Source: Periplaneta americana
Taxonomy: Eukaryota > Arthropoda > Insecta > Blattodea > Blattidae
Reading direction: 5' to 3'
Assembly (NCBI RefSeq): GCF_040183065.1
Contig: NC_091119.1
Span: 60,002,892-60,066,891, forward strand
Length of the DNA stretch: 64,000 nt
The first letter of the stretch is position 1, and the number at the start of each line of letters is the position of its first letter. The notes under the pieces are model-generated. The model was given only the letters and a program-made list of their open reading frames with translations, had not been told where the DNA came from and searched no databases. Positions 43,003 through 53,683 of the stretch are shown here, piece by piece. Made by a program: the position numbers and the translations under genes.

Positions 43003-43980
43003 ATTCCCGTACATTTTTCCCAATCTGTAATTCCAAGTGACAATTTTTCCCCAATGTCTTTTTCCCAAAGATATTTTTCCCAAACTGAAATTTCCCAAGA
43101 CTAAAGTTCCCAATTCTTAAACTGGCCACTTTCCCCAAAAGTCATATGCATTTGCATTCCCAAAAAATTCAAACAACATTTAATTTTCCGAAATTGTTAC
43201 TTAGAAATGAAAGATGATCAGTTACAAAACAGAAGTTGTGGCCAACGTATCTTAGGTGATACAGACTTCTGTTATCTTCTTTGTACTGAAAAAGTTGTCA
43301 CCAGCTAGTGTCATCTTATAACAGTTTGGGAATTCTACTAAATCTCCTAAATTAATTGGTTCTGTAGGCAGTTCCCTTCTCCTAACACGGTATAAAGATT
43401 TCTTCAGATTTTCTCGATCTGTAGCTGGATTAAAATTCCCGATTCAACTCTTAGAAGTTCTGTACGAAGAATTTACAGGAGATAGTTCTGGATGTTCAGT
43501 TACAATTCTTTTCATTCGTTGAGCCACCAATTCTTCATTGACCTTTTCTTGGTTTGGAGCATGAGAATGAATAGGCTACTTTCTTTCAATATGGTATTTT
43601 GTTCCCCAACCCCTTGTGTAATTGCAGTAGCTCTGCATTCCTGTCTTCGAGAGCAATAGCAGAAATCTTTGTTATTTTTTGTGTCTCTTCTATAGTATAC
43701 TGTATATGTCCATTAAGTAGTAATTTCTCCTGAAGGTGAAGTTATAATCTGTGCCAAAATTGTACTGAAATTTCGTATTACACTACACGTAAATAGCATT
43801 ACTATGGATACTCACTACAATATGTATTTGGAAAAAATGGATAATTTAACAGTGGGAATATTAGAGTGGAAGAATTATTGGATTGAGGTACAAATGTTTT
43901 GGGAGAAATGGTTATTGGGATAATGCACAACTGGCACTATCAGATTGGGAAAAATGGTTTGGAAAAACTGTCCGGGAACG
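43003..43980 (-). mobile_element. Mutator-like element (MULE) with 10-bp target duplication
   Basis: Perfect ATTTAAAATG at 42993-43002 and 43981-43990. Both ~150-bp termini are built of recurring TTTTCCCAAT / ATTGGGAAAA phrases in inverted order (CCCGTACATTTTTCCCAATC against the complement of CAGATTGGGAAAAATGG). The centre encodes part of a FLYWCH/MULE-type protein on the minus strand. 978 bp, non-autonomous. Confidence 0.85.
43180..43580 (-). pseudogene. FLYWCH/MULE transposase N-terminal fragment
   Basis: Minus strand reads HSHAPNQEKVNEELVAQRMK, RIVTEHPELSPVN, a frame break, then FNPATDRENLKKSLYRVRRR, LPTEPINLGDLVEFPN, GDNFFSTKK. The H.H.P followed by a helical segment and L.R.R....P..P..L.DL..P matches the region between a FLYWCH zinc finger and the MULE transposase domain. 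The catalytic domain is missing. Confidence 0.7.
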
Positions 43981-44131
43981 ATTTAAAATGTGTTTCTATT
44001 CAGTCTTTCAGTTGTTTGTGGTGGTTTTGATTGAAATGAGTTATTTAAAAAAACAGGAGAATTGTTTAATGATAAATTATAAATATTTTATGTTGATCAC
44101 AATTTGTGCGTATTTGTCTTCTATTAATTGA

Positions 44132-44430
44132 AGTATAAAAACATTCCTACTTATCTTTTGCTGTCTTTCACATTCCGATTTATATTTTGCTTCTTCTTAG
44201 TATGTAAATATAACAAGTCGAGAGGGAATTTGAGGAAATTCCATTAATTCCGTAAAACGTTTGTACTCTAATTCCGTGTTTACGAATTGCATGCATAAAG
44301 GAAAAGAAAATTCTAGATGCGTAGCGAGGTTTTCTAGGGGGTATCCAAGTTGCGTGCCATCACATTCACAGGTAAGAACAGCATTAAACAGGGAAAAACG
44401 TGCAACTTTTTCAATCACATTTTTCAAGCG
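44132..44430. other. unassigned
   Basis: Short frames on both strands; the mariner remnant begins at its right edge. Confidence 0.35.
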
Positions 44431-44700
44431 TGAATTATTACGGCTGGACGAACGTCCCTACAGTCCCGACTTGGAACCCATTGATTTCCATCTCTTCGGA
44501 CCGTTGAAAAAAAGCGATTCAATACCGATACGGCCGTTCAGCAAGCCGTATGACGTGGCTTCAGTGACTTGATACAAATTTCTTCTATGCCGTCATCGAT
44601 GCCTTGGTCTACCGTTGAAACAACAGTTTATACAAGCATGATGAATGTTGAAATTAATGCGTACCAGTGACCTACTACTGTGTATCAGTATATCTGCCTG
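44430..44700 (+). pseudogene. mariner transposase C-terminal remnant
   Basis: Plus strand RPYSPDLEPIDFHLFGPLKK (third-Asp motif SPDLxPxDFHLFGPLK), then with frameshifts FFYAVIDALVYRW and NSLYKHDEC. This is the C-terminal end of a mariner transposase of the kind ending with a WNKC-like motif. Confidence 0.8.
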
Positions 44701-45395
44701 TGAAATAAAGTTTATCCATGAGAGCTCTTGTTATCTTACTTTTTAACCACCCTCGTACATTGTTTTACTCACACTGTTCTGTAGCAAGATTGAAGACCTA
44801 GTTGACATGCTTATGAACCAACAGTATGTGCTTGATAGCCTGTTTCAGACTCGATTCATAAGAGACGTCCACGGGCACTCCAGTATGCAATTTAACTGTG
44901 CGTTCAAAAATCCCCGGATGCAATTTAGTGTTTACTTTTTCGACCTGCACTGATCCCGCATGCAATTCGGAGCGCCCACTCTAATTAAATAATAAAATAA
45001 ATGCACTTTCTTTAACACTGTAGTGTGTTTTATTTGATATCAATGTATATTCACAAACAATAGTTATACCCAGTACTTATATTTTTTTTCTATAAATCGA
45101 TGTCCCAATTGAATACAGCAACAACTAAAAAGAAGAAGAAGAAGAAGAAGAAGAAGAAGAAAAACATACTTTTAATACAATAGCGTTTAAAGTTCTTCTC
45201 TTACTTTGGATTTATTAATATTATAAAACGAATTCCACACAAAAGCAATTGAAAATATTTGTGCATAGAATTAAAATGAGCTTGTTTCGGTTATAAATGA
45301 AATTAAGTCGAAATGTTGTTGTATTGAATCGCTTTTAAATGAACAAAGTTTTATTTGAATGCCGCAGTACTGTGGATTTTGACTTAATTCTCCAT
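44701..45395. other. unassigned, with (GAA)n microsatellite
   Basis: (GAA)n at 45131-45160. The rest is AT-rich without recognisable structure. Confidence 0.4.
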
Positions 45396-45535
45396 GTACA
45401 GCTGTCAAAAAAAAAAAAGTGCCCGCACTCGTGAACAGCGAATATTTTCAAAGTCCACTTCGGGTCGCGGCGATGTTACACGATGCATGTGCTTGTACAA
45501 GCAGTTCCGGAACTATGAAAATGTTCCATATCTGC

Positions 45536-45596
45536 GCCTCGTAGACCAGCGGTAGAGTGCTTGTTTAATGATTCAAAGGTCGTGGGTTCGGGCCTT
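45536..45596 (+). ncRNA. tRNA-like module near left end of S copy 1
   Basis: GTAGACCAGCGGTAGAGTGC then GGGTTCGGGCC at 40-nt distance; matches the layout of A and B boxes. Arms do not fold as a complete tRNA. Also at 58037-58098 in copy 2. Confidence 0.55.
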
Positions 45597-45619
45597 CTTC
45601 AAGTTTTCATTTTATTTTT

Positions 45620-46580
45620 TAATCGTTCTTTAGCGATGTAAATGATATTCAAATTATCATTTATATCCAGTTATCGTTCTTGATGGATATCACGTTATTT
45701 ATATTTTGTTATCGTTCTTTAGAGATATGAATAAAATTCAGGTCATCATTTATATTCTGTTATCGTATTATAACGATATGAATAATAATTATTATTGTAT
45801 TTCCAATGGGGGTTAGCCCTATTTTACATATGTATGTTAGGGCTATAGTTTTATAAACAAAAAAGATAAGCATAAAGAGAAATGGAAAAGAAAATTAAGT
45901 TTGCTTACGCGATGTAAACAAAACATAAACAATCCGTAAATTAGGCATTGCGATTGCAAAACAAATATCAGGTATCAATTTGAAACATACAAAAACATTA
46001 ACAACACACATACGTAACACTTTTTTAACACAAATATGTAGCTTTCCGTACCATACATCATAAATTAATACACAATAGTCACACAAACACAATCAAACTA
46101 TAATTACGACATTGCGACGATATCAAGCATTCCATAACTGACTCACATACACAACAAATCAAGCATCAGTTACAACACATACACTTCAACATAGTAACCA
46201 CACTTTTAAAAGTTACAAATTTGGCTCCAAGAAGAATAAATAGGACACTGTTACTAATTACTATTCTTCTACAATTTCTTAAATACATCTGTAATAAATC
46301 TGTGAAATTCCGATATGAATAATATTCATGTTTTTTATATTGTTATCGTTCTTTAGCGATTTAAGTAATATTCAAGTTATCATTTATATTCTGTTTTCCT
46401 TCATTAGCATTATAAAATAATATTCAAGTTATTTATATTGTTATTGTTCTTTCGCAATATATTAATTAAACAAACCGATATTTATCATTTATATTCTGTT
46501 ATCGTTCTTTAGTGATACTGTATAAATAATATTCAAGTTATTTATATTGTAATCGTTCTTTAGCGATATAAATAACATAA
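45620..46580. repeat. dispersed ~50-bp repeats inside S
   Basis: The phrase TTATCGTTCTTTAGCGATAT then aaataatattcaagttat and catttatattctg recurs at least seven times (45622-45790 and 46320-46570). The TATCG...CGATA part is itself palindromic. Confidence 0.8.
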
Positions 46581-46683
46581 ATTTAATATTAGGTTTAGAA
46601 AAATCCAGTTGCATAATACTGCTACTAGTTTTTCTTTTTGTATTATTACATTATACTATCTTGAACCACAATAAAATGTAAAG

Positions 46684-46755
46684 GAGTAACGAGGAATTGC
46701 ACCTGAGACGTTGACATCTAAATTCCGACGTTCGTCCGCTGAGCTACGAGAGCAA
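46684..46755 (-). ncRNA. tRNA-like module in the middle of S copy 1
   Basis: Minus strand CTCTCGTAGCTCAGCGGACG, then AGGTGCAATTCC (AGGTTCAATTCC in copy 2 at 59305-59380). The best preserved A and B boxes of the S element, with a paired acceptor-like GCTCTCG / TAACGAGG region. Confidence 0.65.
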
Positions 46756-46989
46756 AAGTGTGGAAACATTTTCGGAAAAATTAGCCCAATCACATTCTAA
46801 GATTTTCTGATGATTCGTAGAAGCTAGTCCAGGATGCGGGGGGCAAAGGCTAATTGAGATTTCCCGGTCTCTGACCGGGTCAAGCATCTTGATAGAATTA
46901 ATATTTAACCCTTGCCGTGACTTTCGGTGAAGTCCGGAGGGCCCAATTAGTCAAATCAACTCTCCTCATCTCCACGCTTGGGCCCCCTG

Positions 46990-47630
46990 GAATTTAATAA
47001 GATGCGAAAGAGATAGTGGTGTGCGGAAAGCAACGGGATGTTACAGCGTTTATGCCTATCCTTTCCAAGAAAACTGCAAACATGAACAAAGGAAGATTTA
47101 ATAGAAGAAGAAGGATCTTCAGCGGACCTCTGGAAAAAGAAGTAAGGAAGAGACTAGTGAAGTGCTTTGTGTGGAGTGTGGCATTGTATGGGGAAAGAAC
47201 ATGGACATTAAGACGAAATGAAGAGAAACGAATTGAAGCATTTGAAATGTGGATGTGGAGAAGAACGGTGCGTGTAAAGTGGACAGACAGAATAAGAAAT
47301 AAAATTGTGTTTGAAAAAGTGAGTGAAGAAAGAATGATGCTGAAACTGATTAGAAAGAGAAAAAGGAATTGGTTGGGTCTCTGGTTGAAAAGAATAATAG
47401 ACGACATTAGGATATGCGGATCATATGCGGAGACTAAGAGGAAGGCAGAAAATAGGAAAGATTGGAGATTGCTGGGTTTGCAATGAAAGACCTACCCATG
47501 GACAGAACATTTATGTGTGTTCAGAATGCCTGGAATATCGTATCTAAGAACAGTCGCTATTTGCAAAGACTAGTCAATTCCATGCCCACTCGACTGCAAG
47601 ATGATCGAGATAAGAGGAAGATAGACTAAT
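46990..47630 (+). mobile_element. LINE family B 3' fragment inside S copy 1
   Basis: Plus strand reads KCFVWSVALYGERTWTLRRN, EEKRIEAFEMWMWRRTVRVK, IRNKIVFEKVSEERMMLKLI and RRKRNWLGLWLKR-like sequence ending at a stop at 47486, then an LINE 3' UTR-like part (FRMPGISYLRT). It is the fingers-to-C-terminal end of a non-LTR reverse transcriptase. Present at the same place in S copy 2, so it was acquired before the copies separated. Confidence 0.88.
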
Positions 47631-47914
47631 TAATATTGAATTGTGGCTTTTTGTTTTGTTTTTTGAACGCTTAATTGTTTGAATGTTTTAAGGCCGACGC
47701 CAGTAAATTTGTTATGTTTATGCCACGAAAGATATTTTATTGAGAATAAAATCTTTTTTCTTTCTATTTGCAGCCACAATATCATAATGATAAAGTCATG
47801 ACATAATATATTAATGAACCTGATGTTAATTACTAAAATAATCATAAAAGAGAAAGGAGCCATTATATATAGTTTGTCTCTCTCAAAAACAGAACAAAAA
47901 AGGACATAAAAAGC

Positions 47915-47984
47915 ACGAGGTTGTAGTCGAACGCAGGACCTCATGAATAAGAGGCCTGAACGCTACCATTATGCTATCGAATAA
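47915..47984 (-). ncRNA. tRNA-like module near right end of S copy 1
   Basis: Minus strand GATAGCATAATGGTAGCGTT, hairpin CCTC-TTATTCAT-GAGG in anticodon position, GCGTTCGACTA. Faces inward, mirroring the left module. Copy 2: 60540-60607. Confidence 0.6.
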
Positions 47985-48130
47985 CACACAGTATACTTCA
48001 ATTATAACTGTAGATATCAGGCAACGTGGTCCAACAACATGTAACATCGCCTGTCTCCGAATTGTAGCGAAGATACCCGAAGGGAACTTTGTTTCAGGAG
48101 AGCGGCCACTTTTTCTTTTGACAGCTGTAC

Positions 48131-48343
48131 ATGAGAGATTGTCTTATTACTAAAGACCGTTTTCTTAGTCCAACAATATTGGAATGAGTATAAACGTGCA
48201 GGGAATATACATACATTACGTCATGTGTCCTTCAATAGACGCCCTGCTCACAAACAGAACTAACGCGCACTACAGTATCACTCTACAATAGATTCCTTCC
48301 TCCTAAACAAGTACAATATACTTCAGTTTAGCAATGTTTATGA
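48131..48343. other. lipase A intron, no feature
   Basis: Nothing recognised. Confidence 0.4.
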
Positions 48344-48690
48344 GTTAAATTTTTACAGCAAAGGTTATTGTAATATAGATTTAAACATTTCATTCAGGGC
48401 AGTATCTGTGTTACAGTTGCAGCGGCGTTTTAAGTTAAAATTCTACATCAGAGATTATTGTAATATGGGCTTAAACATTGCATGGAGAGCGGTACCTGTG
48501 TTATAGTAACATTTTAAATTAAACATGTACATAGAGGTTATTGCCTTAAACATGTTAAGAGAAGTGTTTCTGATATAGTAACATTTTAAATAAAAATTTT
48601 ACATCAAATATTGTTGTAATAGGCTACAGGCTTAAACATTTCTTTAATAGTAGTAACAGTAACATTTTAACTCAAAAGTTTACAGCAAAG
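48344..48690. repeat. ~88-bp tandem array, four diverged units
   Basis: Units share ggttattgtaatat, ttaaacatt and taacattttaaattaaa. Divergence between units is 15-25%. Confidence 0.8.
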
Positions 48691-49116
48691 TAATATACAA
48701 CACTGCCCCATCCTTGATGCTGGAGTAGTCTTACATCGTAGATCACCACGTGCCACTACCCTTAGTCGTCATTTGGTTCTTTGCAAAAACTCCGTACTCA
48801 TTTAACTTCAAAGAGTAGTGGCTAAGATTCCGGTGTCTACTTATGAACAATGCCTAGTAAACAATAATTCCAAATAGCCATTTTTTGAGTTGCTGCTGTA
48901 TTGAAATGGAACATCGAAATAGTCAGCGTAAAACCTCGAGGCACATTAAAAGGAGAATAGAGTGAGATTGACCGGTGGAATACCACGAGTTCATCTTAAA
49001 CTTTTGTTTCCATGGTACCGCGAGTGACGTCAAAGTAAACCTTTCATATCTAAACGTTACAATTTCTCTCTCTTGTACCTTGATCATAGACATTTTACGT
49101 AAAAAATGCAACTTAC
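48691..49116. other. lipase A intron, no feature
   Basis: Adjacent to the donor of the exon at 49117. No motif. Confidence 0.4.
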
Positions 49117-49231
49117 CTGAAGTTCCAAAACTGGGCGGAGTTTATTGGCAGCGTCACGTGTTTGCGTGAATGCCTGTTTCCCCTGATGTTCGTTAACCAA
49201 ACGTCATAACCAGCGTCTGCCAGGATGAATC
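49117..49231 (-). CDS. lipase A exon 3
   Basis: Acceptor TTCTGCTGCAG|GATTC at 49231 and donor ACTTCAG|GTAAGT at 49117; 115 nt. With one nucleotide from the previous exon it encodes [38 protein letters not shown]. [24 protein letters not shown] is one of the most conserved stretches of insect and mammalian acid lipases. Leaves two nucleotides (AG) that complete Ser with the exon at 41684. Confidence 0.95.
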
Positions 49232-50033
49232 CTGCAGCAGAAGGAATTGAATGACTCTAAAAGTCCTGTCGGGATCAGCAGCGAAATTGGTTGGCTGTAT
49301 TCGTTATCAAGCGGATTGTGTTAAAATTAGAGTGTTTGTGCAATCGGAAAACAGTGTAATTTCTCAAAATCTCAAAGGTGTGAAGGAAACACAAAATTAT
49401 ACAAAGGAGATAAGTAAATGATTTTCTGGATACATTTATTTATGAAACTTTTCTCTAACCTATTGTTGTTGATAAGTATACTTTATAGAGGATAAGCTAT
49501 TGTTAATATAAAAGAAAAAACTACTGTCTTTTTATGAAATTCACTATTTCTCTGTAGTATTCTTCTGCTTACATTTGTTAGCAACATTATTTTTCATATG
49601 CAATAAATTACGAAACGAATTACCTCCATTTATTTTAATATGCTTATATATCACACAGAAAAGAGCAGCATGTATAATGGCACACCGTTTCTTTTGGAAA
49701 TATGTATTTCGAAAAATCCGTCATATAATACCGACTATGAAAACTCTAATGAAATATTGTTGAATTAGTACTTCCCGACTAGGAAAAGAAAAGTGATAAT
49801 TTCGTTTGATTTCTTTTGCTGAGTATGCTATACTTTTTTATAATCCCATAATGCAAAGTCAGCCTTTTCTGAACATTTCAGAATGTTTTAAAAAGGCTTT
49901 TTTTTAACCCTATTACAGCCCTGCATACGAGTAAATAGGGAAACAGTTGAAAAAGTCGTGCTGTAAAGTACTGGGTGCAATAAAGAAAAATTTATGTTAA
50001 ATATCACAATAAAACGCTGTAAAACTTTTATCA
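49232..50033. other. lipase A intron, no feature
   Basis: 49560-49763 has a plus-strand frame of 62 codons without recognisable motif. Confidence 0.35.
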
Positions 50034-50047
50034 AATAACAAGGGTCT

Positions 50048-50308
50048 TTTTATATTTTTATTTAACGACGCCGTATAGCCTAAACTACTCGGTTATTTAG
50101 CGTCGATGGGATTGGTGATAGTGATATGGTATTTGGCGACATGAGGCCGAGATTACCTGACATGCGTCTTAATCGCCTTACGGTTTGAGAAAATCTCGGA
50201 AAAAAACCCAACCAGGTAATCATCCAAGCTGGAATCGAACCCGCTCCCGAGCGCAACTCTGGATCAGCAGGCAAGCGCCTTAGCCGACTGAGCTACGTCG
50301 CTGGGTAT
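50048..50308 (-). mobile_element. SINE family A, copy 2
   Basis: Reverse orientation. Perfect 14-bp target duplication AATAACAAGGGTCT at 50034-50047 and 50309-50322. B box GGTTCGATTCC-like in the complement of ggaatcgaacccg; A box from ctgagctacg. Roughly 80% identical to 1461-1721. Confidence 0.95.
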
Positions 50309-50322
50309 AATAACAAGGGTCT

Positions 50323-51597
50323 GAGTTATAGAACAAGGGACTAAGTCAGCACTCGCTGAAATGGGTAACGGGTAAGCAGTGTATCGTAATATGTCCCGTC
50401 GTGTAGCAGGAAGAGGGAGAGAGCATACCCGCCAGCAGCCACGGATGCACCATAGTGCAGTCTCTTATCCGCGGGTAAGATACGCTAGCCCAAGGGTGCA
50501 CTGTGCAGATGACCGCTGGTTTAAGTTATAAAATTTATTACTGTCGACTACACTGTTGCAATACTGCATTTATGATACTATTACTAACATTAAAAAACTT
50601 TATGTCTCCAGAAATTAAAGGTAACAAATTAGGATATTACACATTTTCTACTACATAATTAGTCCGACTCTGACATTCGTTTTTCTTCCACTCCAAAATG
50701 TGATTAGCATTATAAACCTTTTCTTTCACGTAACCTTCTGCCACGCATGACTTCGAAGTCTAATGATGACTACTGCCAATGGCGTTGAAATGAATGTTGA
50801 AGATGTCATGTGTTACGAACTTTGTGCATGCTCTGCTGTATTATTCGAATCACGAACTTATTATTCGAATTACGAACTATGTTGCGGAAAGCCGACAAGT
50901 CTCAGCTTACGCAATATTAAAATATAACTGATATAATTTACGCATAAGAAGCTGAAGAAATTCAGAGTACAGGAAGTCTTCGGTATTCGACAAACTGTTG
51001 AAGGTGGCTGAACTCCGTTCAGTTGCAAATACTCGTACATTTTATTCTGATTATTGCCAACACGCTGATACTGAAGCTGCTGAAAGAAAGGCAAGGCTTC
51101 TGTTGTATGGCTGCAAAACATTGGAATCCACTAACGCACTTTGTCGTAGAATGTTAATCGAAAAGGTAGTTGCAGCTACATCATTTGTTACACCCGAACA
51201 TACGTCACCTGACAATCAGCTCACAGAGTACCACAGCTTTCGTACATACTTTCAAATAAGAATCTGAAAGTCTACAAAAGATAGGATCAATGGAGAAGAG
51301 TGAGTTTGGTATTAAAAGCATAATTCCTACTACCCTATAATCTGCGAATGCCATAAACTCCAAATTATTTAGGCTTACTCAAAATGATCCGCTGTTCCTG
51401 CAAGACGAAATGTGTTCACGATATTGATGCAAGCGTAATGGATTGTCCTATTTAACTGCTTGTGGCGATACAACTACTTCACTGTTGAAGAGAATCGTTC
51501 TGGGAGTTTTCCTTGAAGTGTTGTCTTGCGTGATGAATAATAGAAAAGGAGTTTTGTACGTTGTGTAAGAACGCGATTAGTGGTTGTGATGTTTTAC
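50323..51597. other. lipase A intron, unassigned
   Basis: A GC-rich block 50395-50520 (ggatgcaccatagtgcagtc ... gggtgcactgtgcag) has internal inverted phrases resembling 21188-21235, perhaps an undefined repeat. No coding signal supported. Confidence 0.35.
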
Positions 51598-51796
51598 CCA
51601 AGGATTTCTCTTGTCCATTCAGGATCCAGAAATCAGACGCGCACAGTTGACCATGTTGCAAGATGACTGGTCCTTTGCCTTCCGTTGTGGAGTTGGTGCG
51701 ACCGTGAGGAATACGGAAGTGGGTGAGTAAGTAACCATCCTCTGTTTGTACTGTATGCTCCTCGACTGAGTATCCGTACTTGCGGGCAAGTCCTGG
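51598..51796 (-). CDS. lipase A exon 2 (acid lipase / lipase-3 family)
   Basis: Acceptor TTTTGTTCCTAG|CCAGG at 51796 and donor CCTTGG|GTAAAA at 51598; 199 nt. Encodes ARKYGYSVEEHTVQTEDGYL, LTHFRIPHG, GPVILQHGQ and FWILNGQEKSLG. YGYxxEEHxVxTxDGYxLxxxRIP is the N-terminal signature of lysosomal acid lipase / lipase-3 enzymes, and QHG supplies the oxyanion hole. Phase 0 in, one nucleotide over, matching exon 49117. Five exons of this gene give about 283 codons of an expected ~400. The gene spans at least 28 kb because of transposon-filled introns. Secreted or lysosomal fat or sterol-ester hydrolase by family. The signal-peptide exon, presumably above 51796, was not found. Confidence 0.95.
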
Positions 51797-51867
51797 CTAG
51801 GAACAAAAGAATCAAAATGAAATGCAATTTTTTTATTTAACATGCTCAGATTACACGTAGATTGACA

Positions 51868-52690
51868 AAATGGAGAGAGAGACGGAAGTAGAAATTCAGA
51901 GAGAAACAGGGCTTCAGACAGACAGGTGTAGGGACTCAGAAACAGACAGATGTAATGATTCAGATAGACGTAGAAATTCAGGCAGAGAGATGTAGTGACT
52001 TATACAGATAGATATAAAGACTCAGACATATGTCTGAGACATACAGATACAAACATTCAGACCGAACCATATAGAATTAGAGTGTCAGACGGAAACAGAT
52101 TTAGAGATTCAGGCAGATATAACCCTATGCAAAGTTTCAGAGAGACAAATGTTTAGACTCAGACAGGCGTATGTAAAAATTGAGACAGATGCAAACATTT
52201 AGGCAGACAAAAGAATATAAGGAGACATATAGGTGCAGAGCTTCAGACAGAAAGATACAGAGATCCACACAGAGAGATACAGCCATTCAAACAGAGAGAT
52301 TAGAGATTCAGACTCAGATATTAAGAATTCAGAGAGATACAGAGATTGAGACAGATATATGCAAAGATTTAGACAGATGCAAAGATTCAGACATTGAGAC
52401 TGACAGATGCAAAGATTGAGACAGATAGACGTAGAGATTCAGACAGACAGATGAATAGATTGAGATAGATGGAATATTAAAATTAACACAGAGATACAGA
52501 GATTCAGACGGAGAATGTTTAAGAGATTTAGACATACAGATGCAGAGATTGACATATAGATGTAGAGATTAAGACAGACAGATGTAAAGATACAGACAGA
52601 CAGATGTAGATATTCAGACAGGTGGATGTAGAGATTAATGCACATATGTTGAGATTCATGAACACAGATACAGAGATTCAAAATTAGAGA
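51868..52690. repeat. degenerate minisatellite of (GATTCAGACAGACAGATGTA)-like units
   Basis: About 820 bp of units 20-26 bp long built from cagacaga, gattcagaca and agatgtagagat. The reading frames across it on both strands are by-products of the repeat. Confidence 0.9.
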
Positions 52691-52784
52691 TATTGCAGAT
52701 ATTTTACATAGCTCTCTCTCGCTCCTTCTCTCTGTGTATATAATGTCATTAATTTCAGAGTATCCTTTAGGATATTTCAAATAA

Positions 52785-53530
52785 AAAAATTAATACAGTT
52801 TTCCTTCATTTTTGAGAAAAAAATTAATTCATATGAAACATTTTATTACATGTTTTGGGAAAATCATTGACTTAATTCCCAATATGATCAGTCAATTTAA
52901 GAGAGCAGTGTATTATGATACTAAATGATTGAAAGAATTTTGTTTTGTCCTTCATCTGTGCAGAAATTTGTTCCGAACAAATGTAACTTTTCATTCTGCA
53001 TGGAATTTTATGATGTTACATTTGTTAGAATCGGATTTCTGCACATTTAAGGGGACAGTCAACTATATTTTGGAACTTTTTTCCTATTTGACCAATCTTT
53101 TTCAAATTTGGAGAAAAAGTTTAATATACACATGGAAAGTAACATGCAAAATCTCAGCTCATTAGATCCAATACTTTTCAAAATAAAAAATATTTCAATT
53201 TTTAATCAATCATTAATTGAAATATCACTTTTAATTATCATTTTTAATTTTTTGGCTTTGTGCATTTGTCCGTTACTTCTCAATGAATAGGAGAAGAATT
53301 CTGCGTATTGATTTAGTTCTGTCACGTAAATTAGTGTAGAAATTAAATTTTTCATATCTATGACACTTTTTCTCCAATTTTTACGAGTAAGTTGAGTGTC
53401 CCCTTAAAGGACAAAACTAAAATTCTTTCAATAATTTATTATTATAATACAGTATATTGCTCTCTTAATATAAAACATTTTTTTTCTCAAAAAGAAATAA
53501 AAAACTAGCAAAATTGTATTAAACTTTTTT
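52785..53530. mobile_element. fold-back element with long TIRs
   Basis: Left arm (52785-52955) and right arm (53404-53530) are complements through GAAAGAATTTTGTTTTGTCC, AAGAGAGCA and TTTTTGAGAAAAAAA. A second inner pair (tgtgcagaaatttgtt / aatcggatttctgcaca) lies at 52960-53046. A MITE at 53051 splits it. Confidence 0.75.
53051..53402. mobile_element. MITE flanked by TTAA (piggyBac-like target)
   Basis: Ends GGGGACAGTCAACT and the complement of GGGGACACTCAACTTAC, with TTAA at 53047-53050 and 53403-53406. 352 bp and noncoding. Confidence 0.8.
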
Positions 53531-53683
53531 GTTTGAAGTTTCTCAAAGTATAATCCTTTGATATTAATGGCATTACTTAGGTTCACTTTGTTCATATATA
53601 CAAAATACATATTGAACTTCTTTACACAAAAGAGCGAAAGTACTCGTAATTGCCATGGGCGAGAGTATTTTGTTGACTATTAC

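Larger units (their letters stand above)
45396..48130 (+). mobile_element. long-TIR element S, copy 1
   Basis: Ends ATGTACAGCTGTCAAAA (outermost AT at 45394) and its complement. Similarity between the arms extends inward through GTGGCC, AAAGT.C.CTTCGGGT and GGCGATGTTACA to a tRNA-like module in each arm (45536-45596 plus, 47915-47984 minus). The interior has ~50-bp repeats ttatcgttctttagcgatat, a third tRNA-like module and a LINE B fragment. About 93% identical to copy 2 at 57898. No transposase recognised. Confidence 0.85.

Noticed and set aside
45895..46092. 65-codon minus-strand frame conserved at 58409-58606
   Set aside because: Conserved only as part of the duplicated S element; low-complexity composition and no motif.
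46994..47407. 137-codon minus-strand frame (and 59678-60190)
   Set aside because: Antisense of the LINE B reverse transcriptase, which is the real coding strand.
52180..52780. Two frames of 79 and 113 codons
   Set aside because: They run along the (gattcagacaga)-type minisatellite.
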